Below, piece after piece: positions 41,213-48,674 of a stretch of 64,000 nt of DNA (position 1 is its first letter; every line of letters begins with the position of its first letter). The stretch is from the NCBI RefSeq assembly GCF_003258515.1, contig NZ_QGEH01000005.1, positions 1 to 64,000 of the forward strand, written 5' to 3'. Origin of the DNA: Marinobacter bohaiensis. Its GTDB lineage: Bacteria; Pseudomonadota; Gammaproteobacteria; Pseudomonadales; Oleiphilaceae. A model generated the notes under the pieces. That model had not been told where the DNA came from. It made no database searches and saw only the letters and a list, made by a program, of their open reading frames with translations. The position numbers and the translations under genes are program-made.

Positions 41213-41327
41213 TCAACCGACCTCTCGATAACCAAACGGGAGTCGTTGCCCCATCCGGTCTCGTCTCAAAGATGCGGGCTGTTTCGGGTGAAGCAAGAAG
41301 GTGAACGAGGCCCGTCAGGGCCTCGTT
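41213..41327. repeat. Structured repeat unit 2
   Basis: First 76 bases match unit 1 at roughly three positions in four (TCAACCGACCTCTCGA identical, then ATCCGGTCTCGT identical). The middle hairpin has decayed; the unit ends in a different strong hairpin at 41304-41327. Confidence 0.6.
41304..41327. terminator. Bidirectional terminator next to amtB
   Basis: 10-base perfect stem AACGAGGCCC / GGGCCTCGTT with GTCA loop, 14 bases past the amtB stop on the minus strand. Confidence 0.7.
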
Positions 41328-41340
41328 GTTTGGGAGATGA

Positions 41341-42696
41341 TCAGCCACCAACCGGCTTCTGCGCCGGGGAGAATGACGGCTGCGAGCCGGAAGGCTTGGC
41401 CTCCGCGGCCTTGCCGCCTGATGGGGTGCCGCTTGCCGGGCTGGCGGAGCCGACCATGAACTCCGGGTAGGCCTGCATGCCGCATTCGTAAACGTCCATG
41501 CCGGCGCTTTCCTCTTCATCGCTGACGCGGATACCCATGGTCTGCTTGATCAGATAGAGCACCACGAAGCTGGCCAGGAACATCCAGGCGAAGGTCGCGA
41601 CGGTGCCGATCAACTGGCCCATGAAGGTGGCGTCGGCGTTGCTGAACAGAACCGCGAAGACGCCCCAGATGCCGGCGGTGCCGTGCACGGAGATGGCGCC
41701 GACGGGATCGTCCAGTTTCAGGCGGTCCAGCAGCAGGACGGAGCCCACCACGATCACGCCACCCACGGCGCCAATCAGGGTGGCCGTGCCCGCGGACGGC
41801 TGCAGCGGTTCGGCGGTGATCGACACCAGGCCCGCCAGCGCGCCGTTGATGGTCATGGTCAGGTCGGTCTTGCCGAACAGGGCCCGGGCCAGCAGTGCCG
41901 CCACGACCATGCCGGCCGCCGCCGCGGCGTTGGTGTTGACGAAGATCTTGGCCACCGCGTTGGCTTCGTCGACGTTGGAAATTTTCAGCTCCGAGCCGCC
42001 GTTAAAGCCGAACCAGCCCATCCACAGGATGAACATACCCAGGGTCGCCATCGGCAGGTTGGCGCCGGGAATGGCGCGCACTTCACCGTTGGGGCCGTAC
42101 TTGCCCTTGCGCGGCCCCAACAGGATCACCGCCGCCAGAGCGGCCGAGGCTCCGGCCATGTGCACCACCACGGAGCCGGCAAAGTCCTGGAAGCCCAACT
42201 GGTCCAGGAAACCGCCGCCCCACTTCCAGTAGCCTTCCACCGGATAGATCACCGCCACCATCACAACGGCGAAGATCAGGAACGGCCACAGGCGCATGCG
42301 CTCGGCGACGGCACCGGAGACGATCGACATGGTCGCCGCCGCGAACACCGCCTGGAAGATGAAATCCGCCATGGTGGAGTAGTAAGGCGCGCCATCACCG
42401 CCGGCGACCACATCGGCCGTGGCGTTGTCCGCGCCCAGCAGGAAATCCAGCCCCGGGATGACCGAGTTCACCGGATCCCCGGGATACATGATGTTGTAGC
42501 CCACCACCAGGTAGACCACACAGGCCACGCCGTACAACAGCGCGTTCTTGTTAAGGATTTCCACCGTGTTCTTGCCCCTGACGAGCCCGGCTTCCAGCAT
42601 GGCGAACCCCGCCGCCATCCACATCACCAGCGCCGCACACATCAGGAAATAGAAGGTATCGAGTGCGTACCCGAGTTCGAGCCCTACGTTTTCCAT
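41341..42696 (-). CDS. amtB: Ammonium transporter (Amt family)
   Basis: 451-residue membrane channel for ammonium, which family members also pass as methylammonium. About 11 helices; the twin pore histidines are H179 (VVVHMAGA) and H338 (ISVHGTAGIWG). The C-terminal tail carries a DEEESAGMDVYECGMQAYPE segment of the type that contacts GlnK, but no glnK is adjacent. It lies at the end of the methylamine-type gene set with a sigma-54-like promoter upstream. Confidence 0.95.
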   Translation of the reverse strand: MENVGLELGYALDTFYFLMCAALVMWMAAGFAMLEAGLVRGKNTVEILNKNALLYGVACVVYLVVGYNIMYPGDPVNSVIPGLDFLLGADNATADVVAGGDGAPYYSTMADFIFQAVFAAATMSIVSGAVAERMRLWPFLIFAVVMVAVIYPVEGYWKWGGGFLDQLGFQDFAGSVVVHMAGASAALAAVILLGPRKGKYGPNGEVRAIPGANLPMATLGMFILWMGWFGFNGGSELKISNVDEANAVAKIFVNTNAAAAAGMVVAALLARALFGKTDLTMTINGALAGLVSITAEPLQPSAGTATLIGAVGGVIVVGSVLLLDRLKLDDPVGAISVHGTAGIWGVFAVLFSNADATFMGQLIGTVATFAWMFLASFVVLYLIKQTMGIRVSDEEESAGMDVYECGMQAYPEFMVGSASPASGTPSGGKAAEAKPSGSQPSFSPAQKPVGG

Positions 42697-42788
42697 GATT
42701 TGTCTCTCTTTTTCTGCATCTCACGTTGGCGCGCCGCAAAGGGCGGCCTTGATATACTTAAAGGAATATTATTTTCCCATTGATAAAT

Positions 42789-42805
42789 AGCAAAATGCGG
42801 GCCTG
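42789..42805 (-). promoter_or_regulatory. Putative sigma-54 promoter of amtB
   Basis: Minus strand CAGGCCCGCATTTTGCT: GG and GC are 10 bases apart and the TTGC element is perfect; two -24 positions differ from consensus. It lies about 95 bases upstream of the amtB ATG. NtrC-type control is the obvious inference; I found no clean NtrC palindrome. Confidence 0.6.
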
Positions 42806-42904
42806 TTTTTCATCTCACTGTTTTAAAAGACATTTATAATCAGTGTCGCCGTTTCAACTTTTCTATAATGGTGCGTTTCTGATCGTTCCCGGGGCCCAAT
42901 GCGC

Positions 42905-42928
42905 AAAAACCCGGCAGGGCCGGGTTTT
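42905..42928 (-). terminator. Intrinsic terminator after folD
   Basis: Stem AAAACCCGGC / GCCGGGTTTT with 3-base loop; on the minus strand it ends in TTTTT, 27 bases after the folD stop. It closes the leftward purU-to-folD gene set and separates it from amtB. Confidence 0.85.
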
Positions 42929-42954
42929 CAATGTGTCGTTGCACCAGTTGGCGT

Positions 42955-43812
42955 TCAGCCGTCCAGCGCTTCACAGGCTTCCAGGGTGTTCTGCAGCAGG
43001 CAGGCGATGGTCATGGGCCCGACACCACCGGGTACCGGCGTGATGGCCCCGACCCGATCCAGCGCGGCGTCGAAATCCACGTCCCCCACCAGCTTGCCGG
43101 ATGCCAGTCGGTTGATGCCCACGTCGATTACCGTCGCCCCCGGCCTGAGCCACTCCGCCCGGATAAAGCGAGGCTGACCGATGGCCACCAGCACGATGTC
43201 GGCCCGCGCCAGCTCCGCCGGCAAATCCCGGGTTCTCACATGGCACACGGTCACGGTGGCGCCACGCAGCAGCAACTCCAGCGCCGCCGGTCGGCCGACG
43301 ATGTTGGACGCCCCCACCACCACCGCATGCTGACCGCCGGGATCGATGCCGTAAGCATCGAGCAGGCGCATACAGCCATAGGGTGTGCAGGGCCGCAGCG
43401 TCGGCGTCTTCGCCGCCAGACGCCCCAGGTTGAAGGGGTGGAAGCCGTCCACGTCCTTGGCCGGGCTGATGCGCTCGACCACCGTGGGGACGTCGATGTG
43501 CTCCGGCAGCGGTAACTGCACCAGGATCCCGTGAATCGACGCATCCCCGTTCAACCGGTCAATCAGGGCCAGCAGCTCCGACTCGGCTGTGGTATCCGCC
43601 AGGTGGAAGCTGCGCGACAGGAATCCTGCCTCCTCACAGGCCTTGATCTTGCTGTTCACATAAACGCTGGAGGCCGGGTCTTCGCCCACCAGTACCACCG
43701 CCAGCCCCGGGCGCGAACGCCCCTGCTCGATGCGGGCCTGGACCATGCCGGCGATGTCGCGACGCAACTGCGCCGCGACCTCCCGTCCGTTGATGATTGT
43801 GGCTGTGCTCAC
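42955..43812 (-). CDS. folD: Methylene-THF dehydrogenase / methenyl-THF cyclohydrolase
   Basis: 285-residue bifunctional enzyme interconverting methylene-, methenyl- and formyl-tetrahydrofolate. Motifs: [17 protein letters not shown] with the catalytic lysine, [26 protein letters not shown] and [14 protein letters not shown]. It is the last gene of the leftward set, where it would take the C1 unit released by N-methyl oxidation towards formyl-THF, the substrate of PurU at the other end. Confidence 0.95.
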   Translation of the reverse strand: MSTATIINGREVAAQLRRDIAGMVQARIEQGRSRPGLAVVLVGEDPASSVYVNSKIKACEEAGFLSRSFHLADTTAESELLALIDRLNGDASIHGILVQLPLPEHIDVPTVVERISPAKDVDGFHPFNLGRLAAKTPTLRPCTPYGCMRLLDAYGIDPGGQHAVVVGASNIVGRPAALELLLRGATVTVCHVRTRDLPAELARADIVLVAIGQPRFIRAEWLRPGATVIDVGINRLASGKLVGDVDFDAALDRVGAITPVPGGVGPMTIACLLQNTLEACEALDG

Positions 43813-43825
43813 ACGGACCTCCCGC

Positions 43826-45172
43826 CTAGAAGCCCTGGCCGGGCACCCAGTTGGTGCCGGCCAGCGGGACGCGCGCCATGGCGGAGACTTCGACGGTCAG
43901 CGCCACCAGATCCTCGGGTTCCAGGTTGCGCAGGTCGTTCTTGCCGCAGGCCCGCGCCAGGGTCTGGGCCTCCAGGGTCAGCACGCGCAGGTAGTTGGCC
44001 AGACGATGTCCGGCGGCCACCGGGTCAAGACGCTGGCTCAGCGCCGGGTCCTGGGTGGAGATACCGGTGGGGTCGCGGCCCTCCTGGTAGTCGTCGTAGA
44101 ACCCGGCGGCGGAGCCGATCTGGTGGAACTCCTCGTCATAGCGGGGGTGGTTACAGCCCAGCGCGATCAGCGCTGCCGTACCGATGGCGACCGCGTCCGC
44201 CCCCAGCGCCATGCACTTGGCCACGTCGGCGCCGTTGCGGATGCCGCCGGAGACGATCAGCTGTACCTTGCGGTGCATGCCCATCTCCTGCAGCGCCTGG
44301 ACCGCCTGGGGAATCGCCGCCAGGGTGGGTATGCCCACGTGTTCGATGAACACATCCTGGGTGGCGGCGGTGCCGCCCTGCATGCCGTCGACCACCACCA
44401 CGTCGGCCCCGGCCTTCACCGCCAGCTTGACGTCGTAATAGGTGCGGGTGGCGCCCACCTTGATGTAGATGGGCACCTGCCAGTCGGTGATCTCGCGCAG
44501 CTCCTGGATCTTGATGGCCAGATCGTCGGGACCGGTCCAGTCCGGATGACGGCAGGCCGAGCGCTGGTCGATGCCTTTCGGCAGGGTGCGCATCTGGGCC
44601 ACCCGGTCGCTGATTTTCTGCCCCAGCAGCATGCCGCCGCCACCGGGCTTGGCGCCCTGCCCCAGCACCACCTCGATGGCATCCGCCTTGCGCAGGTCGT
44701 CCGGGTTCATGCCGTAACGCGACGGCAGGTACTGGTACACCAGCTTCTTCGACTGGCCGCGCTCTTCGGCGGTCATGCCGCCGTCACCGGTCGTGGTGGA
44801 GGTGCCCACTTCCGAGGCGCCGCGGCCCAGCGCTTCCTTGGCGTTGGCGGACAGGGCACCGAAACTCATGCCGGCGATGGTCACCGGGATGTCCAGTTGG
44901 ATCGGTTTCCTGGCGAAGCGATCGCCCAGGGTGACCGCCGTGTTGCACTTCTCGCGATAGCCTTCCAGCGGATAGCGGGACATGCTCGCCCCCAGGAACA
45001 GCAGGTCGTCGAAGTGCGGCAGCTTGCGCTTCGCGCCGAAGCCGCGGATGTCGTAGATGCCGGTTTCCGCCGCGCGGCGGATTTCCGCCATGGTGGTGCG
45101 GTCGAACGTGGCCGATTCGCGCAGACCCGCGTGCGGGTCGCGTTCAGCGTGCTGGGTGGATTCGTTGCTCAT
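43826..45172 (-). CDS. mgsC: FMN-binding glutamate-synthase-domain protein (N-methylglutamate synthase subunit C type)
   Basis: 448-residue stand-alone version of the FMN/Fe-S central domain of glutamate synthase: [88 protein letters not shown], and a cysteine near [14 protein letters not shown]. It is the third of three separate genes carrying split GOGAT domains (amidotransferase, GXGXG, FMN). That split is typical of N-methylglutamate synthase MgsABC and of the related GlxBCD. Next to a GmaS-type synthetase the Mgs reading is preferred. Confidence 0.85.
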   Translation of the reverse strand: MSNESTQHAERDPHAGLRESATFDRTTMAEIRRAAETGIYDIRGFGAKRKLPHFDDLLFLGASMSRYPLEGYREKCNTAVTLGDRFARKPIQLDIPVTIAGMSFGALSANAKEALGRGASEVGTSTTTGDGGMTAEERGQSKKLVYQYLPSRYGMNPDDLRKADAIEVVLGQGAKPGGGGMLLGQKISDRVAQMRTLPKGIDQRSACRHPDWTGPDDLAIKIQELREITDWQVPIYIKVGATRTYYDVKLAVKAGADVVVVDGMQGGTAATQDVFIEHVGIPTLAAIPQAVQALQEMGMHRKVQLIVSGGIRNGADVAKCMALGADAVAIGTAALIALGCNHPRYDEEFHQIGSAAGFYDDYQEGRDPTGISTQDPALSQRLDPVAAGHRLANYLRVLTLEAQTLARACGKNDLRNLEPEDLVALTVEVSAMARVPLAGTNWVPGQGF

Positions 45173-45196
45173 GATTCAATCCTCTCGCGATCAGTC

Positions 45197-45880
45197 TCAG
45201 TAGGCGGCTGCGTTATCGACCTTGAAGTTGTACAACTGCCGGGCCGAGCCGTATCGCTTGAACCGTGCGGGGTCCTCGTCGATACCGGCCCGGCTCAGCA
45301 GGTTGCCCAGTTCCTCGATGTGCTCGGGACGCATGTCCTTTTCCACGCAGTCCGCACCGAGGGATTTCACGCTGCCCTTGACGTAGATGTGCACCTCGTA
45401 GAGCGAATCCCCCAACGCGTCGCCGGCGTCGCCGCAGACCACCAGGCTGCCGGCCTGGCCCATGAAGCAGCTCATGTGGCCGACGTTGCCTTTGACGACG
45501 ATGTCCACGCCCTTCATGGAGATGCCGCAGCGGGCGCCGGCGTTGCCCTCGATCACCAGCAGCCCGCCGTGGGCGGTGGCGCCGGCGGCCTGGGAGGCAT
45601 CGCCCTTGACCCGCACGGTGCCGGACATCATGTTTTCGGCCACACCCTGCCCCACATTGCCGTGAACGGTGACGGTGGCCTTCTTGTTCATACCCGCACA
45701 GAAGTAGCCGGCGTGGCCGTGGACGGTGACCGACAGGTTCTGGTCGATGCCGCAGGCGATGTTGTGCTGTCCGTTGGGCTGCAGCACGTCGAATTCCCGC
45801 TCGACGCACTCGGCGGCCTGGTCGTGCAGCGTCTGGTTCAGGTCGCGCACGGGGGTTTGACTCAGATCGAATGTTTTCAT
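45197..45880 (-). CDS. mgsB: GXGXG-domain protein (N-methylglutamate synthase subunit B type)
   Basis: 227-residue beta-helix protein equal to the C-terminal GXGXG domain of glutamate synthase, with repeated turns such as GIDQNLSVTVHGHAGYFCAG, GNAGARCGISMKGVDIVVKG and GDAGDALGDSLYE. Non-catalytic structural subunit of the three-part synthase. 11 bases separate it from the amidotransferase gene upstream. Confidence 0.85.
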   Translation of the reverse strand: MKTFDLSQTPVRDLNQTLHDQAAECVEREFDVLQPNGQHNIACGIDQNLSVTVHGHAGYFCAGMNKKATVTVHGNVGQGVAENMMSGTVRVKGDASQAAGATAHGGLLVIEGNAGARCGISMKGVDIVVKGNVGHMSCFMGQAGSLVVCGDAGDALGDSLYEVHIYVKGSVKSLGADCVEKDMRPEHIEELGNLLSRAGIDEDPARFKRYGSARQLYNFKVDNAAAY

Positions 45881-45891
45881 GGTGGTGCTCC

Positions 45892-46794
45892 TCAGGCGTC
45901 CCGTTCCCAGACGTAGAAAGTGGCCGGCTCCGGCTCCCAGACCCGGGCGTTCTCGATGCCCGGCAGGCTGGCCAGGGCCTGGTATTCCGAGGCCATGGCG
46001 ACGTAGTCGTCGGTTTCCGCCAGCACCGCCGGCTTGCAGGCGATGGGATCGCGCATCACCGCGAAACCGTTGCGGGTGCCGATGGTGAAGGTGAAGAAAC
46101 CGTCCAGGTCGTCCAGGGCGTGCTCCAGCGCCTGCTTCAGGGAATCGCCCTGCCCCAGGCGCCAGGTCAGGTAGCCCGCCGCCACTTCCGAGTCGTTATC
46201 GGTCTCGAAGCGGATGCCCTCGCGTTTGAGGTTCTCCCGCAGGCGGTTGTGGTTGGACAGGGAGCCGTTGTGCACCAGGCACAGGTCCATACCGGTGGTG
46301 AACGGATGGCTGCCTTCCATGGTCACGGCGGACTCGGTGGCCATGCGCGTGTGGCCGATGATGTGACTGCCCTGCATCCGGCCGAGCTGGAACTTGCCGG
46401 CGATGTGCTCCGGCAGCCCCACTTCCTTGAGAATCTCGATGGAGCGGCCGATGCTCAGGATCAGGGCGTCCGGGGCGCTGTCTTCCAGCCAGCCGCGTAC
46501 CCGCGCCTCGTCCGCGGCGATCTTGAACACCGCCACGTTGGCATTGCCGAACCAGGACAGTTCGGCGCCCAGCGCTTCGCCCATACGCCCGGCCAGGGCT
46601 TCCCAGTCGTAATCGTCGTCCCCATGACGCAGGGTGACCTTGGTGTGCCCGGCCGGCACCTCGTCGCCGTAGATGGCGAAACCGGCACTGTCGGGACCGC
46701 GGTCGGTCATGGCGATGAGCATGGGCTCGAACAGTGCACCCAACTGGCTCTCCAGCGCCGGATTTTTCAGGTAAAGACCTACAATTCCACACAT
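45892..46794 (-). CDS. mgsA: Class II glutamine amidotransferase (N-methylglutamate synthase subunit A type)
   Basis: 300-residue Ntn-hydrolase amidotransferase. The N-terminal nucleophile C2 follows the initiator Met (MCGIVGLYLKN), and RGPDSAGFAIYG, GHTRMATESAVT and HNGSLSNHNRLR mark the PurF/GOGAT-type active site. In the Mgs complex this subunit would release methylamine from gamma-glutamylmethylamide, or ammonia from glutamine, for transfer to 2-oxoglutarate. GlxB is the alternative name for the same architecture. Confidence 0.86.
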   Translation of the reverse strand: MCGIVGLYLKNPALESQLGALFEPMLIAMTDRGPDSAGFAIYGDEVPAGHTKVTLRHGDDDYDWEALAGRMGEALGAELSWFGNANVAVFKIAADEARVRGWLEDSAPDALILSIGRSIEILKEVGLPEHIAGKFQLGRMQGSHIIGHTRMATESAVTMEGSHPFTTGMDLCLVHNGSLSNHNRLRENLKREGIRFETDNDSEVAAGYLTWRLGQGDSLKQALEHALDDLDGFFTFTIGTRNGFAVMRDPIACKPAVLAETDDYVAMASEYQALASLPGIENARVWEPEPATFYVWERDA

Positions 46795-46854
46795 ATTGCT
46801 GACCTCATGCCGGCCCTGCCGGCGATAAAGCGTTGTTTCATTGGCTGCGCCGGA

Positions 46855-48189
46855 TCAGAAGAACTCGGCGTAGTGTTTGATTTCCCAGTCGGAGACGTGG
46901 CGGCTGTACTCCACCCATTCCGCGCGCTTGACGGCGAGGAACTCGGACACGATTTCCGGCCCCATCTTCTCGGTGAACAGGGTGTCCGCCTCGAGCGCAT
47001 CCAGCGCTTCGTTCAGGTTCTGCGGCAGGATGCCGACGCCCTTGGCCTGGATCTGCTCCAGCGACAGGTCGTACAGGTTGACGTTCATCGGCTCGCCCGG
47101 GTCCAGCTCCCGCTCCACCCCGTCCATGCCCGCGGCGATCAGCGCAGCGTGTACGAGGTATGGGTTGCAACCGGAGTCCGGCAGGCGGAACTCAAGGCGG
47201 CCGTAGGGCACCCGCACCATGGCGGAGCGATTGTTGTCGCCGTAGCAGATGTAGGCCGGCGCCCAGGTGGCGCCGGACGCGCTGCCGCCCACCACCAGTC
47301 GCTTGTAGGAATTGACCGTCGGCGCGGCAAAGGCGCAGATGGCGCGGGCGTGTTCCAGGATGCCCGCGGTGAAGTGGTAGGCCAGCTTCGACAGCCCCAT
47401 GCCGTGGCGATCACTGGGATCGTGGAACAGGTTCTTGCCGTCGGCGTCGGTGATCGACAGGTGGAAGTGCATGCCGTTACCGGTCCGGTCGGAGGCCGGC
47501 TTGGGCATGAACGAGCACACCATGCCCATCTTGTTGGCGATCTCGCCCGCGGCCATGCGCACGAAGGTAAACCGGTCGGCCGAGGTGAGCGCGTCGCTGT
47601 AGGTGTAGTTGATCTCGAACTGGCCGTTGGCGTCCTCGTGATCGATCTGGTAGACGTCGAAATCCACCGCCTGCAGCGACTCCACCAACTGCTCCAGGAA
47701 CTCCCGCGAGCGGGACAGCCCCTTGTAGTCGTAGCAGGGCTTGTCGAGCACGTCGCTCTCGTCCACCGGCATCAGGCTGCCGTCCTCGGCCCGGTTGAAC
47801 AGCGAGAACTCCGGCTCCAGGCCGGTGTTGAGGGTCCAGTCGCGCGCCTCCAGCAGCGCCAACTGGCGCTTGAGGATCACCCGCGAGCAATACGGGTGGG
47901 GCGCGTCATTGACGTAGCCGTCGCAGGCGATGCGGGCGTAGCCCGGCTGCCAGGGCACCTTGCTGAGAGTCGCCAGATCGCCGCGGGCCATGAAATCCGG
48001 GCCATGAGGCTGCATGCCCATGCCCCAGACCGCGAAGCCGGCGAAACCGGCGCCGCTCTCGACCACATTGCCCAGGCCGCTGGCCGGGACCGACTTAGTC
48101 TTGGCCACGCCATGGATGTCGACAAACTGCGCCAGGATGTACTTGATCTCGTTCTCGTCGATGAAATGACTGATCTCTGTGGGCGTCAT
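46855..48189 (-). CDS. gmaS: Type III glutamine-synthetase family protein, probable gamma-glutamylmethylamide synthetase
   Basis: 444-residue ligase (start ATG 48189 with GGAGGTGCGTC before it). Glutamine-synthetase fold: [49 protein letters not shown], and [32 protein letters not shown]. The type III subgroup includes GmaS, which joins methylamine to glutamate. Flanked by soxBDAG-type and split-GOGAT genes, exactly the partners of GmaS in the N-methylglutamate pathway, it is more likely GmaS than an ordinary glutamine synthetase. Its ATG overlaps the soxG-type stop. Confidence 0.85.
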   Translation of the reverse strand: MTPTEISHFIDENEIKYILAQFVDIHGVAKTKSVPASGLGNVVESGAGFAGFAVWGMGMQPHGPDFMARGDLATLSKVPWQPGYARIACDGYVNDAPHPYCSRVILKRQLALLEARDWTLNTGLEPEFSLFNRAEDGSLMPVDESDVLDKPCYDYKGLSRSREFLEQLVESLQAVDFDVYQIDHEDANGQFEINYTYSDALTSADRFTFVRMAAGEIANKMGMVCSFMPKPASDRTGNGMHFHLSITDADGKNLFHDPSDRHGMGLSKLAYHFTAGILEHARAICAFAAPTVNSYKRLVVGGSASGATWAPAYICYGDNNRSAMVRVPYGRLEFRLPDSGCNPYLVHAALIAAGMDGVERELDPGEPMNVNLYDLSLEQIQAKGVGILPQNLNEALDALEADTLFTEKMGPEIVSEFLAVKRAEWVEYSRHVSDWEIKHYAEFF

Positions 48190-48674
48190 GACGCACCTCC
48201 TTCGTAGGTCGCTGAATCTTCCAGTTCGCAAACCAGGTCGCTGAACAGGTCTTCGAGATAGCGGTGGAATCCGTCACTGACGCCGACCAGCAGCGTGCCG
48301 TCTTCCTGTGTCCGGTAGAGCCAGGCGTTGACCCCGGCCAGCGAGGCCATCAGCCAGTCGCCCGGCCCGAAATGGCGGAAATCGTACTGGCACACCCGCG
48401 CCAGCAGCTCACGCCAGTCGTCGCCGTGGACCGCCAGCACCCGGTCGGCGCGGCTAAAGCACCAGCAGTCGGCCGGCGGTTGACGGTCGCCGGGCAGGAA
48501 CAGCAGGTATTCGTCGGCACCGGTGCGGGCTACCAGGGCACCGTCCTGTTCCGCGGCGGCCAGTTGTTCCCGGGGCCGGGGCAGGCCATCGGCGTCCAGG
48601 GCGGCGGCACTGCCGGGCCCGGTAATCAGGTAGCCGCTCAGGTCGCGGCGTTGCGTTACGGTCAATGCAGCCAT
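48186..48674 (-). CDS. soxG: Heterotetrameric N-methyl amino acid dehydrogenase, gamma subunit (SoxG/MgdD type)
   Basis: 162-residue GcvT-like small subunit starting at ATG 48674, which overlaps the large-subunit stop (ATGA) and follows a GGAGGTGGC site. Sequence such as [50 protein letters not shown] fits the SoxG family loosely. Identification leans on position: sox-type clusters always end with this subunit. Confidence 0.85.
   Translation of the reverse strand: MAALTVTQRRDLSGYLITGPGSAAALDADGLPRPREQLAAAEQDGALVARTGADEYLLFLPGDRQPPADCWCFSRADRVLAVHGDDWRELLARVCQYDFRHFGPGDWLMASLAGVNAWLYRTQEDGTLLVGVSDGFHRYLEDLFSDLVCELEDSATYEGGAS

Larger units (their letters stand above)
41022..41340. other. Intergenic region with tandem structured repeats
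   Basis: 319 bases between the tRNA and amtB. It holds two imperfect direct repeats (41049-41163 and 41213-41327) described separately, each ending in a hairpin. ORFs that read through them on the minus strand merely repeat the same peptide, so I do not call a gene. Confidence 0.6.

Noticed and set aside
41103-41519. Minus-strand frame running through the tandem repeats
   Set aside because: Its PETARI-type peptide is only the translation of the repeated DNA and it overlaps the amtB 3' end out of frame.
43730-48207. Two long plus-strand frames opposite mgsC, mgsB, mgsA and gmaS
   Set aside because: Antisense shadows of well-supported enzymes; no start signals.
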